NCBI GenBank assembly: GCA_021372435.1
Contig: JAJFUK010000134.1
Coordinates: forward strand, 1 to 51,141
From: Actinomycetes bacterium
Lineage (GTDB): Bacteria; Actinomycetota; Thermoleophilia; RBG-16-64-13
Length of the DNA stretch: 51,141 nucleotides
Direction of reading: 5' to 3'
Position numbers and translations under genes: made by a program. This document shows, piece by piece, positions 11,391 to 20,157 of the stretch (the first letter of the stretch is position 1; each line of letters opens with the position of its first letter). The notes beneath the pieces were generated by a model that was not told where the DNA came from, did no database searches, and saw nothing but the letters and a program-made list of their open reading frames with translations.

Positions 11391-12813
11391 ATTCAGATTC
11401 CCCGATGTCGGCGAAGGCATAACCGAGGGAGAACTCCTCGCTTGGAAGGTGAGTGAAGGAGACGTCGTCGCTGCGGACCAGACGCTGGCCGAGATGGAGA
11501 CCGACAAGGCGGTGGTCGAACTACCGTCGCCCCGGGCCGGGCGCATCGCTCGATTGCATGCCGCGGAGGGGGACGTCGTGCCGGTGGGAACGGTCTTGGT
11601 GACCATAGAGGAGACGGCCGGCGCGCCGGCCGCCCCTGTGGCCGTGGCGTCCGCGCCACCTCCTCCTTCTCCTGCCGGCAGGGAGGCCGAGACGGTTCCC
11701 GAGCCTGAGCCCTACACCGGGTCGGTGGTGGGCCGGCTCGAAGAGGCCGTCGAAGAGCCTGGGGGCGAGGAGGCGGGGGAGGAGATGGCGCCTGAGGTGG
11801 CGCCCTCGCCGCCTGCCGCGGCAGGCGGCGAGGTGTTGGCAATGCCGTCGGTCCGGGCCCTCGCTAAGCAGTTGGGCGTAGACCTGACCGGTATCCGGGG
11901 AACAGGCGCGGGCGGCCAGATCCTCAAACAGGACGTGGAAGACGTGGCCCAAGCGACTGCCTACGGTCTGGGGGCGCCGCCCGCCGGGGCGGCGGCGCAG
12001 CCCGGCGAAGAGTCCGCGACTACTGCACCCCCGCGGCCGGCCGGACCGCCGGTCGGGGCCGGGGAGGTCGCGCCTGCCATGGGAGGCGTGCTGGAAACCG
12101 ACGCGTTTGGCCCGGTGGAACGCCTCGCGTTCCGGGGAGTCAGGCGCACCATGGCCAAACACATGACAGAGTCGGTGGCCAAGCAGGCCCAAGTGACCAC
12201 CATGGACGAGGCCGACGTCACCGTGATCAAGCGCATCCGCGAAAAGGAACGGACCGTGGCGGCCGAACGCGGTGTGCGGCTCACATACGTCGCTTTTGCC
12301 GTCAAGGCATGCACGGCAGCGCTGAAACGCTTTCCCCGCCTTAACGCGGTTCTGGACGAGTCGGGGGAGCAGTTCGTGCTCAGGCGCTACTACAACATCG
12401 GGATAGCCGTTGACACCAAGAGCGGTCTATTGGTGCCCAACATCAAATCCGCCGATACGAAGAGCATCTTCGAGATCGCGGCTGAGATCGTCGATCTCGT
12501 CGAACGGGCCGACGAGCGGCGTATAGAACTCCACGAGCTGCACGGCGGTACGTTCACCATCACCAACTACGGCGCGATCGGCGGAGGCTTCGCCACGCCG
12601 ATCACGAACTATCCCGAGGTGGCCATCTTGGGGATGGGGAGGGTCCGCGAGGTGCCGGTGGTCCGTGAGGGCGCGGTCGTGACCCGTCTAATGCTCCCGC
12701 TGTCGCTGACCTTCGACCACCGGCTGATCGACGGCGCAGAAGCAGCGCGTTTCTTGAATGTCGTCATCGGCTACCTTGAAGATCCCGACCTGCTGCTCCT
12801 GGAAGGGGCGTGA
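11380..12813 (+). CDS. pdhC: Dihydrolipoamide acyltransferase (E2)
   Basis: About 477 residues from ATG 11380 (MAYEFRFPDVGEG); GTG 11371 and ATG 11374 are in frame just upstream. Domain order: lipoyl domain with lysine in ETDKAVVELPSP (residues about 1-80), Ala/Pro-rich linker, peripheral-subunit-binding domain (MPSVRALAKQLGVDLTGI..GTGAGGQI, about 150-185), second linker, then the acyltransferase core ending with the catalytic FDHRLIDG motif. It transfers the acetyl (or branched acyl) group to CoA and forms the complex core. The last base of its stop is the first base of the mqnB ATG (TGATG), tying PDH and menaquinone genes into one transcript. Confidence 0.95.
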   Translation: MAYEFRFPDVGEGITEGELLAWKVSEGDVVAADQTLAEMETDKAVVELPSPRAGRIARLHAAEGDVVPVGTVLVTIEETAGAPAAPVAVASAPPPPSPAGREAETVPEPEPYTGSVVGRLEEAVEEPGGEEAGEEMAPEVAPSPPAAAGGEVLAMPSVRALAKQLGVDLTGIRGTGAGGQILKQDVEDVAQATAYGLGAPPAGAAAQPGEESATTAPPRPAGPPVGAGEVAPAMGGVLETDAFGPVERLAFRGVRRTMAKHMTESVAKQAQVTTMDEADVTVIKRIREKERTVAAERGVRLTYVAFAVKACTAALKRFPRLNAVLDESGEQFVLRRYYNIGIAVDTKSGLLVPNIKSADTKSIFEIAAEIVDLVERADERRIELHELHGGTFTITNYGAIGGGFATPITNYPEVAILGMGRVREVPVVREGAVVTRLMLPLSLTFDHRLIDGAEAARFLNVVIGYLEDPDLLLLEGA

Positions 12814-14048
12814 TGGGCTCGGGCTCGGAAGATCCCGCGGCGCTTGGCAGGCTGCTGAAAAACGACGCTGCGCCGTCAGGGCGCGATGGCTGCGGCCGAG
12901 AGAAGAACGCAGGAAGCGCGAATAGCAGTGCCATTTGCGCGACCGAGGACGCTCTATCGCGCCGGCCGGTGTGTCTCGGCGGCCGTGGCTTCGTTTTTCG
13001 GCAGCCTCTTGAGGAAGCCATCCGCGACCGGCCGGTGGTGCTGCTCACCGCCACAGAGGCCGAGGCGGCTCCCATGCTCTCTGCATTGGCCGGGGCCGAG
13101 GAATACTCGATCGCCACCAAGGTGTTCTACGTCGGAGAACTAAGCTCAGAACCGCCGCCGGCGCTTCTCGGGATGGATGCGGCACCGGGGGCCGGGCCGT
13201 CCGCAGGTCCGTCCGTGGGGACGCTCCTCGGTCCATCTGCCGGGCAGCCCGCCGGGACACGTGGCGGACCGTCTCCCGCGAGGCAGGCCGGTGCGACGCT
13301 GAGGGCGGTGCTGGCCGTGACCGGCTGCGACAAAGCGAATGCGGCCCATACTCTGACCTGTCTTCTTGAGGGCATGGTACCGGCGCCCCGGTTGGTCCTC
13401 CAAGTCGGTATCGCCGGTGCGTTCCCTTTCGGCCCGTGTCCACCCCAGGTCGGTGACATCGTGCTTGCGACGCACGAAGCCTACTCCGACACGGGGAGTT
13501 CCAGTCCCGACGGTTGGCTGTCGGCCGCCGACCTGGGTCTGCCGATCGCGTGCCTCGACGGGCTCGAGACGGGGGGGAGGTTCCCTTTGGACGCCGGCCT
13601 TGTCCACGCTGCGGCCGCGATCATAGAAGCCCTCGATCGGCCCGTGGCCGGTAGGGCCGGGGTGGCCGGTGGGGCCGCAGCGGCCGGTAGGGCCGGGGTG
13701 GCCGGTGGGGCCGGAGCGGCCTGGGCCGCCGCGGCGCTGCGCAGGCCCGCGGTGCTGGCCGGTCCCTGTGTGACCTCCTCGCGGGTCACCGGCCTGCGCG
13801 CCGAGGCCGAGATGGTGGCGGCCCGCTGGGGCGCCCTCGCCGAGTCCATGGAAGGCGCCGCCGCTGCGCACATCTGCGCGCTCTACGGCGTGCCCTTTCT
13901 GGAGATCAGAGGGATCAGCAACCTAGTGGTCGATCGGGATCGGGCTTCATGGGAGGTGGAGCGGGCGATCGCGGCGGCGGGGCGCGCCGCTCTCGGGGTC
14001 GTGGCCGCGCTGGATCGTCTACCCCTCCGGGCATCACGAGCGACATGA
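12813..14048 (+). CDS. mqnB: Futalosine hydrolase with repeat-derived N-terminal extension
   Basis: Nucleoside-phosphorylase-fold enzyme that removes hypoxanthine from futalosine, giving dehypoxanthine futalosine for menaquinone. Core motifs are LVLQVGIAGAFPFG, VGDIVLATHEAYSDTG and the C-terminal SMEGAAAAHICALYG..FLEIRGISNLV. At 411 residues it is far longer than the usual 220-290. About 65 N-terminal residues are encoded by the palindromic element at 12850-13006. Two Gly/Ala/Pro-rich inserts follow (nt about 13165-13300 and 13646-13717, the latter a duplicated 36-mer). ATG 12813 overlaps the pdhC stop and has GGAAGGGG just before it, so I keep this start. GTG 13035 (VVLLTATEAEA) would give a family-like N-terminus. 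The stop overlaps mqnD. Confidence 0.88.
   Translation: MGSGSEDPAALGRLLKNDAAPSGRDGCGREKNAGSANSSAICATEDALSRRPVCLGGRGFVFRQPLEEAIRDRPVVLLTATEAEAAPMLSALAGAEEYSIATKVFYVGELSSEPPPALLGMDAAPGAGPSAGPSVGTLLGPSAGQPAGTRGGPSPARQAGATLRAVLAVTGCDKANAAHTLTCLLEGMVPAPRLVLQVGIAGAFPFGPCPPQVGDIVLATHEAYSDTGSSSPDGWLSAADLGLPIACLDGLETGGRFPLDAGLVHAAAAIIEALDRPVAGRAGVAGGAAAAGRAGVAGGAGAAWAAAALRRPAVLAGPCVTSSRVTGLRAEAEMVAARWGALAESMEGAAAAHICALYGVPFLEIRGISNLVVDRDRASWEVERAIAAAGRAALGVVAALDRLPLRASRAT
12850..13006. mobile_element. MITE-like palindromic element, copy A (inside mqnB)
   Basis: 157 bp bounded by the imperfect terminal inverted repeat GGCTGCTGAAAAACGA / TCGTTTTTCGGCAGCC. It is nearly identical to the reverse complement of 46643-46796. 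The two halves are imperfect complements of each other. It contains no transposase, so it would need a helper in trans. No target-site duplication is evident. It is read through in frame as part of mqnB. Confidence 0.85.
13646..13717 (+). repeat. 36-nt tandem duplication inside mqnB
   Basis: Two 36-nt GC-rich units (13646-13681 and 13682-13717) differing only near the last bases. They encode a duplicated Gly/Ala/Val peptide (GRAGVAGGAAAA, then GRAGVAGGAGAA) in a loop of futalosine hydrolase. Confidence 0.9.
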
Positions 14049-15010
14049 GGGGACAGGCCCCCGAACAGCGCTCCCCAGGTGCGGGTGCCTCGAAGGAGGG
14101 GCGGAAGCCCGGGGCCGTCGTGGAGAGGCGCGCCTTCGAGCCTCCTCTTCGCTTGGCCTATTCGCCCTGCCCGAACGACACCTTCATCTTCCGGGCCTGG
14201 GTCCAGGGCCTGTTGCCGGGCGCCCCGGCGGTGGAGGAGCGACTGGAGGACATCGACACCCTCAACCTGATGGCCCTTCAGAACCGCGCCGACGTCATCA
14301 AGGTCTCGATATACGCCTTTGCGCACCTGCGGGATCCGTACGCCCTTTTACATTCCGGGGGAGCCTTGGGGCGGGGATGTGGTCCGTTGATCGTAGGGAA
14401 GAAGGACGGCCGGCTTCGGCCGGCTCCGTCGCTGCAGCGGGTGGCCGTGCTCGCCGATGAGCTGGCGCATGCCCGGGTGGCGATCCCCGGAGGGCTCACC
14501 ACCGCCGCGCTCCTCGCGGGACTGCTCACAGGAGGATTGCGCCACCCCGTCGTCATGCCCTTCGACCGGATCATGCCGGCCGTCGTTGCCGGCGAGGTCG
14601 AGGCGGGCGTGGTCATTCACGAAGGGCGCTTCACCTTCGGTTCGTACGGACTCCGCCGTCTGCTCGATTTGGGGGAGTGGTGGGAAGAGACCAGCGGGCT
14701 TCCCATCCCGCTGGGCGGCATAGCCGTCTCTCGCTCCCTGGACCGGGGACTGCAGGGTGAGATCGAGCAGGCGGTCCGCTCGAGCGTGGAGCATGCCCGG
14801 GCGGATCCGGAGGGAGCGATGGACTACGTACGGCGGCATTCCCAAGAGATGGACCCGTTGGTCTGCCGCCGGCATATAGACCTCTATGTCAACGACTTCA
14901 CATCGGACTACGGCGAAGAGGGGAAGCGGGCCATCGGGGCTCTGCTGGAAGCGGCCTCTGCTCTCCACATCGTCCCCGGCTCCGAGAAGGGGTTGTTCTG
15001 GGACGAGTAG
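14045..15010 (+). CDS. mqnD: 1,4-dihydroxy-6-naphthoate synthase
   Basis: 321 residues from ATG 14045, which overlaps the mqnB stop as ATGA. It converts cyclic dehypoxanthine futalosine to 1,4-dihydroxy-6-naphthoate, a late step of the futalosine route to menaquinone. It has a periplasmic-binding-protein-like fold; LAYSPCPNDTFIF, the LNLMALQNRADVIKVS segment and FDRIMPAVVAGEVEAGVVIHEGRFT are characteristic. The first ~35 residues are low complexity and not part of the family core, which starts near RLAYSPCPND. Together with mqnB it shows that the host uses the futalosine pathway; the other mqn genes are not in this window. Confidence 0.94.
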   Translation: MRGQAPEQRSPGAGASKEGRKPGAVVERRAFEPPLRLAYSPCPNDTFIFRAWVQGLLPGAPAVEERLEDIDTLNLMALQNRADVIKVSIYAFAHLRDPYALLHSGGALGRGCGPLIVGKKDGRLRPAPSLQRVAVLADELAHARVAIPGGLTTAALLAGLLTGGLRHPVVMPFDRIMPAVVAGEVEAGVVIHEGRFTFGSYGLRRLLDLGEWWEETSGLPIPLGGIAVSRSLDRGLQGEIEQAVRSSVEHARADPEGAMDYVRRHSQEMDPLVCRRHIDLYVNDFTSDYGEEGKRAIGALLEAASALHIVPGSEKGLFWDE

Positions 15011-15014
15011 GAGC

Positions 15015-15020
15015 TATCCT
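15015..15020 (+). promoter_or_regulatory. -10-like box for a leaderless start
   Basis: TATCCT ends 9 nt before ATG 15030, and there is no well-placed Shine-Dalgarno. Transcription would start at or near the ATG. No convincing -35 is seen. Confidence 0.4.
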
Positions 15021-15029
15021 ACCGGTCTG

Positions 15030-16979
15030 ATGCTGCACCTCACCGACATCTCGAAATCGTTCGGCAGCCAGATGCTGCTCGACAAGGCCGGCCTGCATGT
15101 CAAGCCGGGCATGCGCATCGGGCTGGTCGGCCCCAACGGCGCGGGCAAAACCACCCTTCTGCGCCTCATCGTGGGGGAGATGTCACTGGACGGCGGCGAG
15201 ATCAGCGCCCGGAAGGACCTGCGGATCGGCTTTCTCCCCCAGGAGATCGAAGAGATCGCCGATCACGCGGTCATCGACGAGGTGCTGGCCTCCCACGCCG
15301 ATATCCTTTCGGCCGAGAAGCGCATCGCCGAGTTGGGCCGGCAGCTGAGCGAGGCATACAGCTTGACCGAGGCGGCCGGGAGCGGCGGGGCGGCGCCCCC
15401 GGATCCCGATCAGCTCCTGCATGAGCTGGGCGCTTTGCAGACCGCGTTCGAGAGCGCGCACGGCTACGAACTCGAGACTCGGGCCCAGACCATCCTGCGG
15501 GGCATGGGCTTCCGCGACGAAGACTTCGATCGCCAGATCGCCGAGCTATCCGGAGGTTGGCGGATGCGCGTCGCCCTCTCCCGGCTGTTGCTCGAACAGC
15601 CCGATCTGCTTCTCATGGACGAGCCCACCAACCACCTGGACCTCGACAGCCTGCTCTGGCTGGAGGAGTTCCTGCTTACCTGGCCGGGAGCGCTCATCGT
15701 GGTCAGCCACGACCGTTACTTCCTCAACCGCATGGTCACTCACATAGCCGATCTCGACCGGGGGATCATCGACCTGTACGCCGGCAGCTACGACCACTTC
15801 GAGGAGGAGAAGAGACAACGGTACGAGACTTTGGCAAACGCGGCCAAGAACCAGCAACGGGAGATCGAATCGGCCGAGGCGTTCATCCGCCGCTTCCGCG
15901 CCAAGAACACCAAGGCCAAGCAGGTGCAGCAGAAGATCCGGCAGCTCGAGCGCACCGAACGGATCGAAGCTCCCTCGCTCGAGCGGAAGACCATCAAGTT
16001 CCGTTTCCCCCAACCGCCGCGCACCGGCCGGGTCGTGGCCGAGTTGAGACATGTCCGCAAGGCCTACGGTGAGAAGGTGGTCTACAAGAAGCTCGATTTG
16101 GCGATCGAACGCGGCGAGAAGATCGCTCTGGTGGGACCCAACGGCGCCGGCAAGTCCACGCTCCTCAAGCTTCTGGCCGGGGTGATCGAACCGGACGCCG
16201 GGTCGGTCACGCTCGGTCACAACGTGCGCCGGGAGTACTTCGCCCAGCACCAGTTGGAGGTCCTACACCCCGGAAGGACGGTGCTCAAGACCATGGAGGA
16301 GGCAGCCGCCCCCGCCGGACGCCTACCCGAGGTGCGCAGCTACCTGGGCGCCTTCCTCTTCGGCGACGACGACGTGACCAAGCAGGTGGGGGTGTTGTCG
16401 GGGGGCGAAAAAGCCCGCCTCGCTCTGGCCCGGATGCTGATAGACCCCGCGGGGCTACTCCTGCTGGATGAACCGACGAACCACCTGGACATGGACTCGC
16501 GCGCCGTCCTGACGGAGGCGCTGCGCCAGTTCGAGGGAGCGGTGGTCTTCATCAGCCACGACCGGCATCTCATCAACGCCATCGGTACCAAGGTCATCGA
16601 GATCCGCGACGGTTGCCTGACCCACTACCTGGGAGACTGGGAGTACTACCAGTGGAAGAGGTCTCAACCGGCGGGGCCGGGCGCCGCCGGCCCGGCCCCG
16701 GCTGAGGACTCAGCGCCGGGCCGGGCCAAGACGGTCGAACTGGGCTACAAGGAACGCAAGGAGCTGAACAGCCGTTACCGCAGGATCGAGCGGAAGATCA
16801 CGGCCGCGGAGGAACGTCAGAAGGAACTCGCCTCCCTCTTGAGCGATCCTGCCCATGCGTCGGACTATGAGCTTCTGCTTTCCACCTCTGCCGAAGCAAC
16901 CGCGCTGGCCGACGAGATCGCCGCCTTGTATGATGAGTGGGGCGTAGTGTCCGAAGCCCTGGGCACAACCGCCGACTGA
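15030..16979 (+). CDS. ABC-F family ATPase (ribosome-associated)
   Basis: 649 residues. Two ABC cassettes without membrane segments: Walker A GPNGAGKTT and GPNGAGKST, signatures LSGGWRMRVALSRLL and LSGGEKARLALARML, Walker B LLLMDEPTNHLDLDS and LLLLDEPTNHLDMDS. A charged inter-domain linker rich in Arg/Lys/Gln follows the first cassette (about 245-320). A C-terminal coiled-coil-like region (KERKELNSRYRRIERKI..) resembles Uup/YdiF-type members. ABC-F proteins bind the ribosomal E site and modulate translation or antibiotic protection; which of these applies cannot be told. ATG 15030 is chosen because homology starts at MLHLTDISKSFG; the longer open frame overlaps mqnD. A short Gly/Ala/Pro insertion lies near nt 15378-15412. 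Confidence 0.92.
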   Translation: MLHLTDISKSFGSQMLLDKAGLHVKPGMRIGLVGPNGAGKTTLLRLIVGEMSLDGGEISARKDLRIGFLPQEIEEIADHAVIDEVLASHADILSAEKRIAELGRQLSEAYSLTEAAGSGGAAPPDPDQLLHELGALQTAFESAHGYELETRAQTILRGMGFRDEDFDRQIAELSGGWRMRVALSRLLLEQPDLLLMDEPTNHLDLDSLLWLEEFLLTWPGALIVVSHDRYFLNRMVTHIADLDRGIIDLYAGSYDHFEEEKRQRYETLANAAKNQQREIESAEAFIRRFRAKNTKAKQVQQKIRQLERTERIEAPSLERKTIKFRFPQPPRTGRVVAELRHVRKAYGEKVVYKKLDLAIERGEKIALVGPNGAGKSTLLKLLAGVIEPDAGSVTLGHNVRREYFAQHQLEVLHPGRTVLKTMEEAAAPAGRLPEVRSYLGAFLFGDDDVTKQVGVLSGGEKARLALARMLIDPAGLLLLDEPTNHLDMDSRAVLTEALRQFEGAVVFISHDRHLINAIGTKVIEIRDGCLTHYLGDWEYYQWKRSQPAGPGAAGPAPAEDSAPGRAKTVELGYKERKELNSRYRRIERKITAAEERQKELASLLSDPAHASDYELLLSTSAEATALADEIAALYDEWGVVSEALGTTAD

Positions 16980-16996
16980 CGACTGAGGAGAGAGAC

Positions 16997-18502
16997 ATGG
17001 TCGACGACGGGAATGTCCCGGTGAACGTCCATCTCAAGTTGCGGTCGTTCGAGACCGACCTAGTCCTCCCGCCGGGCACCGATATCCTGCGCGCCCGTGA
17101 GCCCGAGGCGGTCAGGGATGTCGAAACGGCGGTATTCGAGGCTCTGGCTTCGCCGATAGGAACCCCGTCCTTGGCCGATCTGTGCCGGGAGGTGTTGACC
17201 CGCTCGGGGCGGATGTACGGGGAGCGGGCCTCAGAGCCGGCTGCGGCGTCCGAGACGGCGCGCCCGGCCCCGCCTGGGGCGGCGGCCGGGCGGCGTGGCG
17301 GCCTCTCGGCGGCGGTGGTCATCTCCGACAATACCCGAGCGGTCCCCTATAAGGGCGAGGGCGGGATCCTGTGGCCTCTGGTGGAATCGCTCCTTCGGGC
17401 CGGGTTCCCTGCCGGGTCGATCACCCTCCTGGTGGCGACCGGGACCCATCGCGTGTTGACGGACGAGGAGATCTGGGCCCTGGTCGACGAGCGGGTCCGC
17501 CGAGCCGGCGTACAGGTGCGCTGCCACGATGCGGCCGATCCGGCGGGGCTGACCTTCGTCGGCCGGACCGACGCCGGCGATGACGTGTTCATGGATACCG
17601 CGTATGTGGAGGCCGACTTCCGGATCCTCACAGGGATGGTCGAGGTGCATCTCATGGCCGGGGTCTCCGGCGGAAGGAAGAGCATCTGTCCCGGATTAGT
17701 CGACGTCAGGAGCGTGCGGGGATTCCACGGTCCCGCCACCGTCGCCCACTCCAAGGCCACCGCTCTGGTGCTCGAGGGGAACCCCTCTCATGAGGTGGCC
17801 CTCGAGATCGCCGGCATGGCGAGGCCCGACTTCATACTCAACGTGACGACGCGCCAGGACGGCCGAGTGGCCGGGGTCTTCGCCGGCGATATGGAGAAGG
17901 CCCATCTGGCGGCCGTGGAGCACGTTCGCAGCTTTGTGCAGATCCCGCTGGAGCGGGAATACGACGTCGTTGTCACCCACGGAGGGATGGTCGGGATCAA
18001 TCACTACCAAGCTCAGAAGGCGTGCGACATAGCTGCCAAAGCGGTCAGGACCGGGGGCTATCTCGTGGTCGTCGCGGACACCACCGAGCCCGACCCGGTC
18101 GGGACCGGGTCCTACCGGCGGTTGCTGGCTCTTCTCAAGGAGCTCGGCCCGGAGGCGTTGATCGCGAAGCTGCAGAGTAAGGACTGGGAGTTCGTCCACG
18201 ACCAGTGGGGCGTGCAGGAGTGGGCGCATCTGCTCCGGAAGATCCCGCCCGAGCACATCTTCTATTTCAGCCCCCAGACGGCGCCGGCCGACTACGCCGC
18301 TTTGCCCGGCGTCGATCCAGGACCGCTGCCGGCCGGGGCGGAGGACGTCGGCCCCGCTGGACTGGCCAGGCACTTCGTGGAGACCGCCGTCGCCCGGGCC
18401 TGCGAGGAGTCACAGGCGGCGTCGGGGCGGGTCCCGGCGGTCGCCTACCTGGCCGACGGCCCACACGGCGTCCCTGTTGCTCCCGGAGCCGTGACCGGGT
18501 GA
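16997..18502 (+). CDS. LarA-like nickel-pincer racemase/epimerase family protein
   Basis: 501 residues of the LarA (DUF2088) family. In lactate racemase the cofactor, a nickel-pincer nucleotide, is bound to a lysine in a GGxK motif; here GGRKSICPG fits. The histidine of ATGTHR matches the first catalytic His, and VHLMAG precedes the pincer site. The family now includes racemases and epimerases of several 2-hydroxyacids, so the substrate is open. No larB, larC or larE, needed to make the cofactor, is in this window. A Gly/Ala/Pro-rich insert (nt about 17223-17302) sits in the N-terminal domain. ATG 16997 follows GAGGAGAGAGAC. Confidence 0.82.
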   Translation: MVDDGNVPVNVHLKLRSFETDLVLPPGTDILRAREPEAVRDVETAVFEALASPIGTPSLADLCREVLTRSGRMYGERASEPAAASETARPAPPGAAAGRRGGLSAAVVISDNTRAVPYKGEGGILWPLVESLLRAGFPAGSITLLVATGTHRVLTDEEIWALVDERVRRAGVQVRCHDAADPAGLTFVGRTDAGDDVFMDTAYVEADFRILTGMVEVHLMAGVSGGRKSICPGLVDVRSVRGFHGPATVAHSKATALVLEGNPSHEVALEIAGMARPDFILNVTTRQDGRVAGVFAGDMEKAHLAAVEHVRSFVQIPLEREYDVVVTHGGMVGINHYQAQKACDIAAKAVRTGGYLVVVADTTEPDPVGTGSYRRLLALLKELGPEALIAKLQSKDWEFVHDQWGVQEWAHLLRKIPPEHIFYFSPQTAPADYAALPGVDPGPLPAGAEDVGPAGLARHFVETAVARACEESQAASGRVPAVAYLADGPHGVPVAPGAVTG

Positions 18503-18613
18503 CGAACGTGCCCGGGACACGGTGCACCGGGCGGCCACGGCTTCATTTGGAAACTAGCCTAAGCGGCTGAGGTATCCTGGGTCCGAGCGCTACTTGTTCA
18601 AGGAGGAAGAAGG

Positions 18614-19105
18614 ATGCCGTCCTTCGACGTGGTCAGCCGGGTCGATATGCAGGAGATGGACAACGCCGTCAATCAGGTTAAGAAAGAGATCGCCACCAGG
18701 TTCGACTTCCGCGGGTCGAAGACCCGCATCGACCTGGATCGCAAGGAAGCGAAGATCCAGGTGCTCACCGAAGACGACATGAAGGTACGGGCCATCAAGG
18801 ATATGCTGATCGCCAAGGTCGTCCGTCGCTCGATCGAGGCCAAGGCGCTGACGTTCGGCCCCCAGGAAAGAGCCGCTGGGGACATGATCAGGCAGGTCAT
18901 CACCGTGACCAACGGCATCGACGTCGAGACGGCGCGGAAGGTGGTCAGGCTGGTCAAGGACACCAAACTGAAGGTGCAGGCGGCCATCCAAGGGGATGAG
19001 GTGCGCATCAGCGGCAGGCAGCGCGACGATCTCCAGGAGGCCATCCATGTCCTCAAAGAAGCCGATCTCGGCATCCCTCTGCAATTCGTGAACTATCGGG
19101 AGTGA
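18614..19105 (+). CDS. yajQ: YajQ-family nucleotide-binding protein
   Basis: 163 residues, full length for the family (tandem RNP-like alpha/beta folds). MPSFDVVSRVDMQEM at the start, FDFRGSKTRIDL and the C-terminal ISGRQRDDLQEAIHVLKE are diagnostic. Some members bind cyclic di-GMP and act with transcription factors; others bind nucleotides or RNA. A GGDEF protein at 28118-29380 gives a possible c-di-GMP link, but this is inference. A strong AAGGAGGAAGAAGG ribosome site precedes the ATG. The hydrolase gene follows within a few bases. Confidence 0.93.
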   Translation: MPSFDVVSRVDMQEMDNAVNQVKKEIATRFDFRGSKTRIDLDRKEAKIQVLTEDDMKVRAIKDMLIAKVVRRSIEAKALTFGPQERAAGDMIRQVITVTNGIDVETARKVVRLVKDTKLKVQAAIQGDEVRISGRQRDDLQEAIHVLKEADLGIPLQFVNYRE

Positions 19106-19116
19106 GGGAAGACCCG

Positions 19117-19944
19117 ATGACCGGCGTCGACACTCCCGACGGACACGTCTTCTTCCAAGGGGATCACCGCCTGGAGGGGATATTGGAATGGCCTGAGTCG
19201 GACCCCGGTGGGAACTTCGCCGTAGAGGGGGACGCAGGTCCCGGGGTGGCCGGCGCCGACTCGGCCGGGAAAGACGTCCGACCGGGGGAGGGAGGCCCCT
19301 GCTCGGCGGGGGAAGGCGCGCCGGTGAAAGGCGGCGTGGTCATCGCCCATCCCTACCCGCCGCACGGGGCGACCATGGCCCAGCCGGTGGTGTACCGGAT
19401 CGCCCAATCCTCGCGCCGGCGGGGGTTTGCCACCTTGCGCTTCAATTTCCGCGGAGTGGGAGAAAGCCTTGGTCACTTCAGCGGCACTGAAGAGCATCGA
19501 GATGTGGAGGCCGCCGCGGTGTTTCTGGCGGAACGGCTGGCGGCTCGGAACGGCGGTCCGGGCCGCGGGTCGACGCCCTTGCCGCTGGCACTCGCCGGGT
19601 ACTCCTTCGGTAGCGTGATGGTGGCCCGAGCGGCGGCGGGAGCAGCCGTGCCGGTGCGGGCTCTGGCCCTCGTCGGTTTCGTAGTCTCTTGGGAGCATGT
19701 CCCACCGGACACCTTCGAGAGGCTGGCCGCTTATCGGGGGCCTGTGCTGGCGGTGTGCGCGGAGAACGATGCCCTGGGTTATCCCGAAGATGTGGAAAGG
19801 GTCCTCAGAACGCTTAGGCTTGACTTCAGGCTGAGTGTTGTGGAGGGAGCCGGCCACTTTTTGGAAGGCAGACACCGCGAGGTGGGAGAGACCGTGGGCG
19901 CGTTCCTCGCGGAGACCCTTTGCCCCGGAGAGCGGAGCAGGTAA
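19117..19944 (+). CDS. Alpha/beta hydrolase (dienelactone-hydrolase-like)
   Basis: About 275 residues from ATG 19117; GTG 19102, overlapping the yajQ stop, is an alternative start. It shows the oxyanion/strand segment IAHPYPPHGATM, FNFRGVGES, the nucleophile elbow GYSFGS (serine) and the C-terminal GAGHF histidine; the acid is probably the Asp of CAENDALG. It resembles small cytosolic esterases of the COG2945 type. A Gly/Ala/Pro-rich insertion of about 35 residues lies near nt 19222-19325, before the first core strand motif. The substrate is unknown. Confidence 0.85.
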   Translation: MTGVDTPDGHVFFQGDHRLEGILEWPESDPGGNFAVEGDAGPGVAGADSAGKDVRPGEGGPCSAGEGAPVKGGVVIAHPYPPHGATMAQPVVYRIAQSSRRRGFATLRFNFRGVGESLGHFSGTEEHRDVEAAAVFLAERLAARNGGPGRGSTPLPLALAGYSFGSVMVARAAAGAAVPVRALALVGFVVSWEHVPPDTFERLAAYRGPVLAVCAENDALGYPEDVERVLRTLRLDFRLSVVEGAGHFLEGRHREVGETVGAFLAETLCPGERSR

Positions 19945-19959
19945 GACTTCGCCTGATGA

Positions 19960-20085
19960 TGAAGCGACGCCGCTGAGGGTACGCCGGACGCGTGCAGGGC
20001 AAGAACGCAGGGAGCGCCCGCAGCGGCGCTACGCGCGCGACGGACGCCGTCTCGTGCCGTCCGGTGCGGACACGGCGGCCGTGGC
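19960..20085. repeat. Diverged relative of the palindromic element
   Basis: The stretch with AAGAACGCAGGGAGCGC...CGCGCGACGGACGCC...CACGGCGGCCGTGGC aligns in order with the middle and right half of the element at 12850-13006. The terminal GCTGCTGAAAAAC repeats are not recognisable. It is probably a decayed copy filling the gap before rubrerythrin. Confidence 0.45.
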
Positions 20086-20157
20086 CCGCATCGAGCATAG
20101 TCTGGTCCCCGTCGGGGTAGGATTTGTGACCACAATCCCTACGAGAGGAGGATCTAC

